Shown here one piece after another: positions 44,547 through 52,894 of a stretch of 64,000 nt of DNA (position 1 is the first letter of the stretch; the number at the start of each line of letters is the position of its first letter). The DNA is from Pseudarthrobacter siccitolerans (GTDB taxonomy: Bacteria; Actinomycetota; Actinomycetes; Actinomycetales; Micrococcaceae). The position numbers and the translations under genes were made by a program. The notes beneath the pieces were generated by a model that searched no databases, had not been told where the DNA came from, and was given only the letters and a program-made list of their open reading frames with translations. The stretch lies in contig NZ_CAQI01000051.1 in assembly GCF_001046895.1 (NCBI RefSeq), forward strand, positions 44,929 through 108,928, read 5' to 3'.

Positions 44547-46448
44547 TCACGTGACGCCCACGTTCGCCTTGCGCATGGTGTCCGGGAGGGGTTCTTCCGG
44601 TAGCGGGTCGTCGGGTGGGTTGTCTCGGGACAGGAACCAGTCCGCGAAGGTCTCTTCGGGAATCTCGTCTTGAAATAGTTCATGGGGGAAGGGTGGTTCG
44701 TCGGGCGGGGGGCAGATGTGGGAAAGGTCGTCCGGCAGTGTTGGTACTCCGGAGAGGTCTTCGGTTGGTTCCCATTGGTCGAGGAGGTCATCGAAGGCGC
44801 GGATGCTTTTCGGCACGGCGGCGTCTGGCCAGTGGGGTGGTTCCCAGTCCTGGTGTTCGCTTTTGTAGTGGCGGCCGGTGGGTGAGATCCAGCCGGGTGG
44901 TTCGGTTTTGCTGGCCGGGGTGGGTTTCCAGCCGCTGGTGTGGCGGAGTTTGTGGTGCTTCGGGCAGGGCTGTCCCAGGTTCGATACCCCGGTGGGGCCG
45001 CCCTGGCCCCAGGCGAGAATATGGTCCGCCTCGTTGTCCGGGGATGGGTTGTTGCAGCCGGGGAAGGGGCATTTGCCGTCCCGCAGCCTGAGCCATTGCC
45101 GCATTGCTTTGCTGACCCGGTAGCTGGTCCGGCCGATCTCCAGCGGCGCCCCGTCCCGGGGGTCGACCAGGACCCGGTAGAACGAGGCGGCACCGTCGGC
45201 GACGAGCCTGCGGGCCATCGAGGGCGGGATCGGCCCGTGCCCGTCCAGCATTGCTGGCTCATCGGTCTGGCCCATGAGGGAGAGGGCCGGCACGGTGACC
45301 AGCACCTGCGCCCGGATCGGTGATCCTGTTCCGGGAGCTGGTCCTGCACTGGTTCCATTACCGGCAAATTCACCGCCATCGCCAACACTGTCCGCCCCGC
45401 AATTGCCGATCCCGTTGTCGCCGCCAGTGCCGCTCTCACCGCCGGCACCAACGCCGGTGCCACCGCCATTGTTGCTCGCGGTGGTGCCGGTCGTGAGGAG
45501 GCCTTCGGTGAAGGTGTCGGCTTTGAGTTGGGGCAGGCTGCGGGTTTCGTTGGGGCCTTGCTTGCCGCGGGCGATGGCGGTGAGCCGGTTCCAGATTGCC
45601 GAGGCGTGGTCCGCGGGCAGGAGCGCGGCGACCCAGGCCATCCCGTCGTTGTCGGGCCAGTACTCCACCCGCCGGTCCGCCACGGATTTGGCGTGGCGTT
45701 TTTCCAGGCTTTCGGGGTGGTGTCGCTCCCGCCAGGCCCGGGCCCGGGCCTTGAACCGGTACGCGGGCATCTCCCCGATCGGACACCCGCGGGCCGCGCC
45801 CGGGGCGTCCGGGTCCAGGAAATGGGCCTCCAACGCCGCCGCCCCGGCAGGGTCCAGGCAGGAGGTTTGCTCCACCATGGTCCGGGCATGGGCCCAGGAC
45901 ATCGTCCCGGCCTGCAACGCCGCCAACGCCCTGGGCAACGAGGTGGTCAACGCATGGGATTCTGCCAGCAATGCCCCCGCGGCCCGGTCACCGATCGCCA
46001 GCGCGCACCCGACCTCGGCCACCAGGCTCCGGTCCTGCGCGGTGGCCTCCTGCGGAGAGGACGCCGGGCCGTTCAACGCTCGCGTGGCCCCGGCGAGCAC
46101 CGCCACCGCCAGCGCCTTCACTGCCGCGATCTTCGCCTCCGACCGCCCCGCCGCCGCCAGAACTTCCACTGCCGCATCAGCCAACCGCTGCAACGGATCA
46201 TCATCGGGACCGCCAGGGACAGCACCCCCGGAAGCGTCCGGGCCGGACACAGCAGCATCCTGGCCCCTCAACGCAGCCATAAAGGCAGCGACCGAGGCAT
46301 CAATAGCTCCCTCGGCCTGCACCACCACCGGATCCCTTTCCATGCCTCGATCATCCTGCGGGGGTATGACAAAACCGGGTGCCTCCGAACGCGCAGCGAC
46401 GGCACCAGTGACCTCTTCCACCTGCACCACCGCCGGCTCCATTTGCAT
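44547..46448 (-). CDS. DUF222 / HNH endonuclease-domain protein
   Basis: About 633 residues. The N-terminal two thirds are a DUF222 (13E12 repeat-like) helical region (about 90-330). The C-terminal HNH nuclease domain is clear: LRDGKCPFPGCNNPSPDNEA, followed by DHILAWGQGG and LCPKHHKLRH-like text (here PCPKHHKLRH). Genes of this family are multicopy in Micrococcaceae; their biological role is not settled. A Gly/Asn/Thr-rich insertion sits near the middle. The start is uncertain: the 5' end contains a 59-bp duplication (46317-46375 and 46422-46480), each unit giving a possible ATG (46343 or 46448), and the frame is open to 46706. Confidence 0.82.
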   Translation of the reverse strand: MQMEPAVVQVEEVTGAVAARSEAPGFVIPPQDDRGMERDPVVVQAEGAIDASVAAFMAALRGQDAAVSGPDASGGAVPGGPDDDPLQRLADAAVEVLAAAGRSEAKIAAVKALAVAVLAGATRALNGPASSPQEATAQDRSLVAEVGCALAIGDRAAGALLAESHALTTSLPRALAALQAGTMSWAHARTMVEQTSCLDPAGAAALEAHFLDPDAPGAARGCPIGEMPAYRFKARARAWRERHHPESLEKRHAKSVADRRVEYWPDNDGMAWVAALLPADHASAIWNRLTAIARGKQGPNETRSLPQLKADTFTEGLLTTGTTASNNGGGTGVGAGGESGTGGDNGIGNCGADSVGDGGEFAGNGTSAGPAPGTGSPIRAQVLVTVPALSLMGQTDEPAMLDGHGPIPPSMARRLVADGAASFYRVLVDPRDGAPLEIGRTSYRVSKAMRQWLRLRDGKCPFPGCNNPSPDNEADHILAWGQGGPTGVSNLGQPCPKHHKLRHTSGWKPTPASKTEPPGWISPTGRHYKSEHQDWEPPHWPDAAVPKSIRAFDDLLDQWEPTEDLSGVPTLPDDLSHICPPPDEPPFPHELFQDEIPEETFADWFLSRDNPPDDPLPEEPLPDTMRKANVGVT

Positions 46449-46712
46449 ACCAACATCATCTTGCGGGGGTCTGACAAAACGGTCCCTACTGACCGGTCCC
46501 CCCGAAAGACTCTTCAAACTTTTCCCGCTCAGATTGAGCATCGATGTGGAGTTGGTCGACAAATGGGGGCCTTTTGTGACCGCTTTTTGTCGCACCACTG
46601 CACGTGAGCAGTCTTGAATCCCTAGGCTTTCGAGGCGCGGAGGTTTCGAGACACCGAATCGGCTTAGGAGAAGGGTGTCGGCTGCGAACAGAAGGGGTCG
46701 GACCAAGGCAAG

Positions 46713-46763
46713 CTGAAGGCCGGTGATTCATTGCCCCCAAGGCATTGAATCACCGGCCTTCAG
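46713..46763 (-). terminator. Terminator hairpin of the NlpC/P60 gene
   Basis: A perfect 18-bp stem: CTGAAGGCCGGTGATTCA (46713-46730) with its complement at 46746-46763, around a 15-nt loop. It begins 7 bp beyond the NlpC/P60 stop. The rest of 46449-46712 is the uncertain 5' part of the HNH frame and holds no other gene. Confidence 0.85.
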
Positions 46764-46769
46764 TGGTTC

Positions 46770-47555
46770 TTATTTGCCGGCGCGAACGAAAGTGACGGCG
46801 CCCTTGGAGGTCATCCAGGGCAGGGGGTGGACGGCGGTTTCATTCTTGCCGTTCAGGCCGGAGCTGAGGACCTGGCCGTCGCCGACGTAGATTCCTACGT
46901 GGCCGGACTGGACCACCATGTCGCCGGGCTGAGGATCGCTGACGACGGTGCCGTAGTTCATGAACTGCATCGGGCCGAGGTCGCCGACGGGGATACCGGC
47001 GGCATTGAGGGCGTTTTCGACCAGCCGGGTGCAGTCCTGGATCATCCCGATCTGGGCGTAAGCGGAGGAAACCATGATGGCATTGACGCCACCGGCTGCC
47101 GGTGCCGCAACGGGAGCGGCAGCAGCGGGCGTGACGGTGACGGTGACCTGAGCCTTGGCCGGGGCGGCAGCCTTCGCCGCGGCCGGCGCCGCAGCAACGG
47201 CCGCGTTCGCGGTCTCGACGGCAACAGGCTTGGGGGCTTCCACGACGGGGGCCGGCGTGGTTTCCACGACGGGACGCTCGAAGGAGATCTGCACTGTGGC
47301 ATCCGCGCTGAGCGGGGTTTGTACCTGGCTGGTGACTTCCAGGTTTGATGCCGGCTCGGCCTCACGCTGGGTAGGGGCGTCTGCTGCCTGGGCGGCCATG
47401 CCGCTGGTCAGGACGAGCCCGGAGGCTGCTGCGATGACCGCGGCCTGGCGGCTTACACCGCCGGCGTTGCCGGCAACGGACTTTGTCAGGACTGCGAGGG
47501 GGCTGGTGTGGACGGGGACCGCGCGGCGGCGGCCGTGAGCTTTGCTGTTGGGCAT
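46770..47555 (-). CDS. Secreted NlpC/P60-family peptidoglycan hydrolase
   Basis: A 261-residue exported protein: basic N-terminus, hydrophobic segment about 38-58 (AAVIAAASGLVLTSGMAAQA), an Ala/Pro-rich linker (about 85-150) and a C-terminal NlpC/P60 domain. The catalytic cysteine is in MIQDCTRLVENAL (near 175), the histidine in VQSGHVGIYVGDG (near 220). These enzymes cut D-gamma-glutamyl-diaminopimelate-type links in peptidoglycan stems. A c-di-AMP riboswitch occupies its leader, so turnover of the wall is coupled to c-di-AMP as for the gene at 37968. Confidence 0.9.
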   Translation of the reverse strand: MPNSKAHGRRRAVPVHTSPLAVLTKSVAGNAGGVSRQAAVIAAASGLVLTSGMAAQAADAPTQREAEPASNLEVTSQVQTPLSADATVQISFERPVVETTPAPVVEAPKPVAVETANAAVAAAPAAAKAAAPAKAQVTVTVTPAAAAPVAAPAAGGVNAIMVSSAYAQIGMIQDCTRLVENALNAAGIPVGDLGPMQFMNYGTVVSDPQPGDMVVQSGHVGIYVGDGQVLSSGLNGKNETAVHPLPWMTSKGAVTFVRAGK

Positions 47556-47572
47556 GAAAGGGCCTCTCCCAC

Positions 47573-47748
47573 TGCCTGCGAGGTTAGCTGTCGGATTCGG
47601 ATGGGAGACACCCGGCCGTGGTGGTGCACGAATGCACCGGGCACGGCTTCACCCCAAGGCCTGCCGGAAGCAGGCCAATATTGGGTTCCCCGTCTCTGCC
47701 GGACGAATTTTGCGAACGGATCCCGGGCAGCGGCAGAGTTAGGCAAGT
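47573..47748 (-). ncRNA. Cyclic-di-AMP riboswitch (ydaO-yuaA class), second copy
   Basis: Read on the minus strand, the leader has GCCTAACTCTGCCGC, its complement CGGCAGAG followed by ACGGGGAACCCA, then CTTGGGGTGAAG, and near the 3' end GAATCCGACAGCTAACCTCG. All ydaO-class landmarks are present in the right order, ending 17 nt before the NlpC/P60 ATG. Boundaries are approximate. Confidence 0.92.
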
Positions 47749-47791
47749 CTGCTCAGGAGTGCCGTATTCGGAGAAACCGGCACGGCTTCAG

Positions 47792-47823
47792 ACCCTACGT
47801 CACATCAGCCCCATTTGTCACAT
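47792..47823 (-). promoter_or_regulatory. Promoter of the NlpC/P60 gene with direct repeats
   Basis: On the minus strand, TGACAA (47820-47815) and TAGGGT (47797-47792) are spaced 17 bp. ATGTGAC occurs twice 18 bp apart (47823-47817 and 47805-47799), overlapping the -35 and -10 regions: a candidate activator or repressor site. Confidence 0.5.
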
Positions 47824-47862
47824 TTGCATAACGGCAGGACTTCAAGGCACTGTTTTGGCCCC

Positions 47863-47891
47863 TTGCGGAGTATACCCCCTGGGGGTATATT
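47863..47891 (+). promoter_or_regulatory. Copper-operon promoter with CsoR-type operator
   Basis: TTGCGG (47863-47868) and TATATT (47886-47891) are spaced 17 bp. Between and overlapping them is the perfect palindrome TATACCCCCTGGGGGTATA (47871-47889), of the ATACCCC/GGGGTAT type bound by CsoR copper-sensing repressors. It is the only copy I found in the window. Confidence 0.85.
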
Positions 47892-48001
47892 GAGGGTGTT
47901 GTCAGTGAAGTGGTATGTCCCGGTCGGTGCCCGCACCGTCTTTCACAGCCGTTCAACCCCAGCGCCCATCGATCCTTCATCTTCAAGGAATGGAAACTGA
48001 C

Positions 48002-48319
48002 ATGTGTGGAACCGAAAACCGTACCGAACTGCCCCTGGCTTCAGCCGCTGGAGGTTGTAGCTGCTGCTCAACCGAAGCCTCTTCCGCATCCTCCAAGACC
48101 ACCGGCGTAAGTGCTGGCGCATTCGCCGTAGAGGGTCTGACCTGCGGGCATTGCGTGCAGACCGTTGAGAAGGCCGTCTCCACCCTTGAGGGTGTGGAGT
48201 CCGCCTCTGTTGACCTCGTTCCGGGCGGCCGTTCCCGGTTGATTGTCGGCGGCAAAGCCGACGACTCCGCTGTGCGTGAGGCTGTTACCTCCGCTGGCTA
48301 CACACTTATCAGCAACTGA
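48002..48319 (+). CDS. CopZ-like copper chaperone (HMA domain)
   Basis: A 105-residue protein. The C-terminal ~68 residues are a heavy-metal-associated domain with the metal motif GLTCGHC (near 46-52) and the usual beta-alpha-beta pattern through TSAGYTLISN. The N-terminal 35 residues carry an extra cysteine cluster (GGCSCCS), unusual for CopZ and possibly a second metal site. It would carry Cu(I) to the ATPase encoded 67 bp downstream. The ATG at 48002 has AAGGAATGG upstream; ATG 47990 is in frame but lacks spacing to a ribosome-binding site. It is expressed from the CsoR-type promoter. Confidence 0.88.
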   Translation: MCGTENRTELPLASAAGGCSCCSTEASSASSKTTGVSAGAFAVEGLTCGHCVQTVEKAVSTLEGVESASVDLVPGGRSRLIVGGKADDSAVREAVTSAGYTLISN

Positions 48320-48386
48320 CCTCTCTTACCTTCCCCGGCGGCGAACGTGCCCGGAGGAGGTGGAGTCTCCTCTTGAAGGAGGAACT

Positions 48387-50552
48387 ATGGAAGATCACAC
48401 CCAGCACCACGGCGGCGGCCCCGCAGGCCACCACGCCGGGCATGCGCCCCTCACCGAATCCGACAGCCCTTCGCCTGCATCGGCCACCGCCGTCGCGGTT
48501 ACCGAGCACAGCCACGGCCACCACGAGGTCCATGGCGGGCAGGATGACCACGCGGTCCACACCCATGGCCAGCACGCCGGGCACAGCACGGCGATGTTCA
48601 AGAACAGGTTCTGGCTGACCCTTGCCCTGTCCGTCCCGGTCGTTTATTTCAGCCCGATGGTCGGGCACATCCTGGGCTACATGGCCCCGATGTTCCCCGG
48701 GTCTGCCTGGATTCCGCCCGTCCTGGGCACGGTGATCTTTTTCTATGGCGGGCTGCCGTTCCTGAAGGGCGGATGGCAGGAACTGAAGACCCGCAGGCCG
48801 GGCATGATGCTGCTGATTGCCATGGCCATCACGGTCGCTTTCGCCGCGTCCTGGGTCACCAGTTTGGGGATCGGTGGTTTTGATCTGGACTTCTGGTGGG
48901 AGCTGGCCCTGCTGGTGGCCATCATGCTGCTGGGCCACTGGATCGAAATGCGCGCCCTGGGATCCGCGCAGGGCGCACTTGATGCCCTGGCCGCGCTGCT
49001 GCCGGACGAGGCCGAACGCGTCACTGATGCCGGCACCGAAACCGTCCCGGTCTCTGAACTCCGGGAAGGCGACATCGTTCTGGTCCGCTCCGGCGCGCGG
49101 ATGCCCGCCGACGGAACGGTCGTGGACGGGCAGGCCGAGTTCGACGAGTCGATGATCACCGGTGAATCCAAAACGGTCCCCAGGGGACCCGGAGACGCTG
49201 TCGTGGCGGGAACGGTGGCGACGGATAACAGCGTCCGGGTCCAGGTTACGGCCGTCGGGGATAACACTGCCCTGGCGGGCATCCAACGCCTTGTCGCCGA
49301 AGCGCAGGCGTCCTCCTCCCGGGCCCAGGCTTTGGCCGACCGGGCCGCGGCTTTCCTGTTCTACTTCGCCGCCGGTGCAGGGGTCATCACCTTCATCATC
49401 TGGACGCTGCTCGGGAGCGTCCCGGAAGCTGTCACCCGCACCGTCACCGTCCTGGTGATCGCCTGCCCGCACGCACTGGGCCTAGCCATTCCGCTGGTCA
49501 TCGCCATCTCCACCGAGCAGGCAGCCCGGGCCGGGGTGCTGATCAAGAACCGGATGGCGCTGGAGCGCATGCGCACCATCGGCGTTGTCCTGTTCGACAA
49601 GACCGGCACCCTCACCACGGGCGAGCCGGACCTCAAAGACATCGCGACCGTCCCCGGTGAAGACGCCGACGCGCTGCTGGCCCTTGCCGCGGCCGTGGAG
49701 GCCGACAGCGAGCACCCCGTGGCACGGGCCATCGTCCGGGCGGCCAGGGAACGGAACCTGAGCATCCCGCAGGCCACTGGCTTCAGCTCCCTGACCGGGC
49801 GCGGTGTCCGCGCTACCGTCAATGGCCGGACTGTCCACGTCGGCGGGCCGGCGCTGCTGCGCGAAGTCGGTGCCACCGAACCGGAAGATCTGGCCGGATC
49901 CACCAGCACCTGGATGGGCCGCGGAGCGGCGGTGCTGCACGTTATCGACGGACACCACGTTCTCGGGGCGGTCAGCCTGGAGGACAGCATCCGTCCCGAG
50001 TCACGGCAGGCCGTCGCAGCGTTGCAGAACCGCGGCGTGAAGGTCGCCATGGTCACCGGCGACGCCCGCCAGGTCGCCCAGGCAGTGGCCGAGGACCTGC
50101 ACATCGATGAGGTGTTCGCCGAAGTCCTGCCCGCTGACAAGGACAAAAAGGTCGCCGAGCTCCAGGCCCGCGGCCTGAAGGTCGCCATGGTCGGTGACGG
50201 GGTGAACGACTCCCCGGCCTTGGCCCGGGCCGAGGTCGGCATCGCGATCGGCGCCGGCACGGACGTCGCGATGGAATCCGCAGGAGTGGTGCTGGCGGGC
50301 AATGATCCCCGGGCTGTGCTGTCGATGGTTGATCTGTCCCGGGCCAGTTACCGGAAGATGTGGCAGAACCTGATCTGGGCCACCGGATACAACGTCCTGT
50401 CCGTGCCGCTGGCAGCCGGTGTCCTGGCCTTCGCCGGGGTCGTGTTGTCCCCGGCAGCAGGGGCAGTGCTGATGTCCGTGTCCACCATTGTGGTGGCCCT
50501 GAACGCCCAGCTGCTGCGGAGGGTGAAACTCAATCCCTCCCAGGTGCGTTGA
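48387..50552 (+). CDS. copB: CopB-type heavy-metal P1B ATPase (CPH motif)
   Basis: A 721-residue membrane ATPase. The first ~75 residues are His-rich (EDHTQHHGGGPAGHHAGHAP; HSHGHHEVHGGQDDHAVHTH-like), replacing HMA domains. Eight membrane helices are expected. The ion-site motif is VIACPHALGLA (CPH, near 365), the phosphorylation motif DKTGTLTTGEPD (near 405), the nucleotide histidine in SEHPVARAI and the hinge GDGVNDSPALA. CPH rather than CPC marks the CopB (P1B-3) group, which exports Cu(II)/Cu(I) or Ag. GAAGGAGG precedes the ATG. It follows the CopZ-like gene in the CsoR-type operon. Confidence 0.92.
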   Translation: MEDHTQHHGGGPAGHHAGHAPLTESDSPSPASATAVAVTEHSHGHHEVHGGQDDHAVHTHGQHAGHSTAMFKNRFWLTLALSVPVVYFSPMVGHILGYMAPMFPGSAWIPPVLGTVIFFYGGLPFLKGGWQELKTRRPGMMLLIAMAITVAFAASWVTSLGIGGFDLDFWWELALLVAIMLLGHWIEMRALGSAQGALDALAALLPDEAERVTDAGTETVPVSELREGDIVLVRSGARMPADGTVVDGQAEFDESMITGESKTVPRGPGDAVVAGTVATDNSVRVQVTAVGDNTALAGIQRLVAEAQASSSRAQALADRAAAFLFYFAAGAGVITFIIWTLLGSVPEAVTRTVTVLVIACPHALGLAIPLVIAISTEQAARAGVLIKNRMALERMRTIGVVLFDKTGTLTTGEPDLKDIATVPGEDADALLALAAAVEADSEHPVARAIVRAARERNLSIPQATGFSSLTGRGVRATVNGRTVHVGGPALLREVGATEPEDLAGSTSTWMGRGAAVLHVIDGHHVLGAVSLEDSIRPESRQAVAALQNRGVKVAMVTGDARQVAQAVAEDLHIDEVFAEVLPADKDKKVAELQARGLKVAMVGDGVNDSPALARAEVGIAIGAGTDVAMESAGVVLAGNDPRAVLSMVDLSRASYRKMWQNLIWATGYNVLSVPLAAGVLAFAGVVLSPAAGAVLMSVSTIVVALNAQLLRRVKLNPSQVR

Positions 50553-50566
50553 ACAAAGAGGTCGTG

Positions 50567-50591
50567 ACCGGCAGGAAAGACTCCTGCCGGT
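50567..50591 (+). terminator. Hairpin after copB
   Basis: ACCGGCAGGA (50567-50576) and TCCTGCCGGT (50582-50591) form a perfect 10-bp stem with a 5-nt loop. No T-run follows, so it may be an attenuator or processing site rather than a full terminator. Confidence 0.5.
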
Positions 50592-50635
50592 AGGCTTAAG
50601 AACCTGAACAACCTGCACGGAAGGGAGGACCCGTT

Positions 50636-51106
50636 GTGAGCGCACCATCGCGTGAAGGCTTCACCGCGTTCCTCCTTCGTGCAGGCTTCCTGACGGCTGC
50701 CCTGGCCATCATCGCCGGCATCTTCGGCATGCACATCATGACCGGCGCCCACCACGTGAGCGCCGCGCACACCATGCCGGCAGCAACGGCCCAGTCCACC
50801 GTGTACCTGGAAAGCCTTCCCGCCAGCCACTCCCACGGAATGGGCGCGTCGCCGGACGGAACGACAGTTTCCCAGGCAACAACTGGCTCCTCGTCGTCCT
50901 GCGGCCCTGCAGGTTCCTGCCCGGAAATGTCTGCCGGGGGCAATGCGTGCGTGCTGGCCCCGGGAAACACAACACTGGCCGCCCCTGACCCCGGCATGGT
51001 GCCCTACGCCTTACCGGACTTCGGTGCGGCGGCCGCGGCCAGCATCAACTATTCCTATTCACCGGCCAGCCCCTCCCCCGGTGACCTCTCTATCAGCCGG
51101 ACGTAA
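50636..51106 (+). CDS. Secreted/membrane-anchored small protein of the copper region (DUF6153-like)
   Basis: A 156-residue protein starting at GTG (GGAAGGGAGG upstream), with one hydrophobic helix about 12-32 (FLLRAGFLTAALAIIAGIFGM). The extracytoplasmic part is rich in His, Met and Ser, with four cysteines (SCGPAGSC, NACVLAPG) that could bind copper. It ends DLSISRT, and the same LSISRT tail ends the protein encoded at 57649-58062. I recognise it only as resembling DUF6153; function unknown. It lies between copB and the first DUF305 gene. Confidence 0.7.
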   Translation: MSAPSREGFTAFLLRAGFLTAALAIIAGIFGMHIMTGAHHVSAAHTMPAATAQSTVYLESLPASHSHGMGASPDGTTVSQATTGSSSSCGPAGSCPEMSAGGNACVLAPGNTTLAAPDPGMVPYALPDFGAAAAASINYSYSPASPSPGDLSISRT

Positions 51107-51253
51107 ACCAGCACCGACGGCGCCGTGCCCTGCCCGGCGCACCGTCCAGCCATGTCGGCACGCATCACGACAGGCCCTTTCGGGGGCAGTCACCACATGC
51201 AGTCCAAAAGGCGCGCCTGCGCGCCGCTGATACTTTTGAGGACCCTGATTTTC

Positions 51254-51880
51254 ATGAAAAAGACCCTGACCATTTCCGCTGCCGCGATCGCCGCAGCAAT
51301 CGCCCTGGCCGGCTGCTCCGCCGGCTCTGATACCGGAAGTTCGGCGACCAGCATGCCCGGCATGAACCACGGCGGCTCGGCGATGCCATCGACCTCAGCC
51401 CCGGCAACGTCGGCCGCAGCCTCGGCGGACTTCAACGATGCGGACACCATGTTCGCGCAGATGATGATCCCGCACCACACCCAGGCCGTGGCCATGAGCG
51501 ACATCATGCTCAAGAAGGAAGGCATCCCCGCCGCGGTGACCGACCTGGCCACCAAGATCAAGGCAGCCCAAGGCCCGGAGATCGAGAAGATGACCGGCTG
51601 GCTTCAAAGCTGGGGTCAGCCCACCGAAATGCCCTCGGCACACAGCATGGAGGGCATGATGGGCGAGGACGACATGGCAAAGCTCGAGGGCGCGCAGGGC
51701 ACCGAGGCCGCCAAGCTGTTCCTGACCCAGATGATCGCCCACCATGAAGGCGCCGTCATGATGGCCAAGACCGAAACCACCGACGGTAAGAACGCCGACG
51801 CGGTCCAGCTCAGCAAGGACATCGTCAGCTCCCAGGAAGCCGAAATCCAGGAAATGAAAGACCTGCTGGCCACCCTGTAG
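51254..51880 (+). CDS. DUF305 lipoprotein
   Basis: A 208-residue exported protein. The signal peptide ends in lipobox LAGC (residue 20), then a Ser/Met/His-rich stretch (SMPGMNHGGSAMP) leads to a DUF305 domain (about 60-205). The two paired-histidine motifs are MMIPHHTQAV and MIAHHEGAVMMAK. DUF305 has a ferritin-like helical fold and is repeatedly linked to copper resistance, where His and Met residues could bind copper outside the membrane. GAGGA precedes the ATG at 51254. A terminator hairpin follows. Confidence 0.88.
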   Translation: MKKTLTISAAAIAAAIALAGCSAGSDTGSSATSMPGMNHGGSAMPSTSAPATSAAASADFNDADTMFAQMMIPHHTQAVAMSDIMLKKEGIPAAVTDLATKIKAAQGPEIEKMTGWLQSWGQPTEMPSAHSMEGMMGEDDMAKLEGAQGTEAAKLFLTQMIAHHEGAVMMAKTETTDGKNADAVQLSKDIVSSQEAEIQEMKDLLATL

Positions 51881-51895
51881 CCAGCACACCAGAAA

Positions 51896-51927
51896 GGCGC
51901 CGGCCCCGCCCCCCAGGGGCCGGCGCC
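51896..51927 (+). terminator. Terminator after the DUF305 lipoprotein gene
   Basis: GGCGCCGGCCCC (51896-51907) and GGGGCCGGCGCC (51916-51927) form a perfect 12-bp stem around an 8-nt loop. Confidence 0.75.
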
Positions 51928-51961
51928 CTCACACATTTCCCGGACCACCTTTGGAGTTCCC

Positions 51962-52843
51962 GTGCCCCTGCGCTTTATGACCCGAGGACGTTCCGCCGCC
52001 GGATTCTCCGCGGCCGCCCTCTTGCTGACCCTGTCCGCCTGTTCCTCCGGCTCACCGGCTGCGACCGCACCGTCCACTGCGGCCGCCGGTCTTCCCAGCT
52101 CCCACGTCCACGGCCTGAGCGTGAACCCCCAAACGGATCAGGTCCTGCTGGCCACCCATGAAGGCCTCTTTGACGTCACCAAGCAGCCCAAGTCGCCCGC
52201 CACCCAGATCGGTGACACCAACGACCTGATGGGCTTCACGGCAGCCGCTGACCAGGGCGTGTTCTATGCCTCCGGGCACCCCGGCCCCGGCTCGGACCTG
52301 CCCAACCCCATGGGCTTGATCCGCTCCGCGGACGGCGGAAAAACGTGGGAGCAACTGTCCCGCCAAGGCGAATCAGACTTCCATGCCCTCGCCACCGCCA
52401 AGTCCGGGATCGTCGCCTACGACGGAACGCTTCAGACCAGCCCTGACGGGAAAACCTGGACGACGGCCACCGCCGGGTTCGTGCCGGCCGTTCTCGCCGG
52501 CAACCCCGAAACCGACACCGTTCTGGCCACCACCCGCGAGGGGCTCCAGCGCTCCACCGACGGCGGAAAAACCTGGGCGCTGAACACCGCAGCCCCCATC
52601 ATTCAATTCGTTGCGTACGCCAGCGGCACCGAAGTCTTCGGCGTCGAACCCGACGGTGCCGTCCACCATTCAACAGACGCGGGAAGCACCTGGACCCAAA
52701 CGGGCTCAATCAAAGGACAGGTCCAGGCGATCACCGCTGTGAAAAAGCCAGACGGGAAACCAACAATCTGGGCCGCCACCACCGAAGGGCTCGTCGTATC
52801 CACCGACGGCGGCAATCTCTTCCGTACCCCTCCCGGTGCCTGA
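51962..52843 (+). CDS. BNR-repeat lipoprotein (F510_1955 family glycosylhydrolase-like)
   Basis: A 293-residue exported lipoprotein (lipobox LSAC near residue 26; start GTG 51962 with GGAG upstream). The mature part is a beta-propeller with Asp-box/BNR repeats (SADGGKTWEQL, SPDGKTWTTAT, STDGGKTWALN, STDAGSTWTQT). It matches the family annotated as F510_1955 glycosylhydrolase, though sialidase catalytic residues are not evident and a photosystem-assembly-factor-like (Ycf48) propeller is an equally good description. Its repeated position beside DUF305 and copper genes suggests an extracytoplasmic metal-handling role. Function unproven. Confidence 0.83.
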   Translation: MPLRFMTRGRSAAGFSAAALLLTLSACSSGSPAATAPSTAAAGLPSSHVHGLSVNPQTDQVLLATHEGLFDVTKQPKSPATQIGDTNDLMGFTAAADQGVFYASGHPGPGSDLPNPMGLIRSADGGKTWEQLSRQGESDFHALATAKSGIVAYDGTLQTSPDGKTWTTATAGFVPAVLAGNPETDTVLATTREGLQRSTDGGKTWALNTAAPIIQFVAYASGTEVFGVEPDGAVHHSTDAGSTWTQTGSIKGQVQAITAVKKPDGKPTIWAATTEGLVVSTDGGNLFRTPPGA

Positions 52844-52894
52844 TGAGCACCGCCGGGTTCGTTGCCTGATCGTGGCAGTGTAGGTGGCTCGCTG

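Noticed and set aside
45274..46617. 447-codon plus-strand frame opposite the DUF222/HNH gene
   Set aside because: The minus-strand product has a clear HNH motif; the plus-strand frame is Ser/Ala/Pro-rich without a domain.
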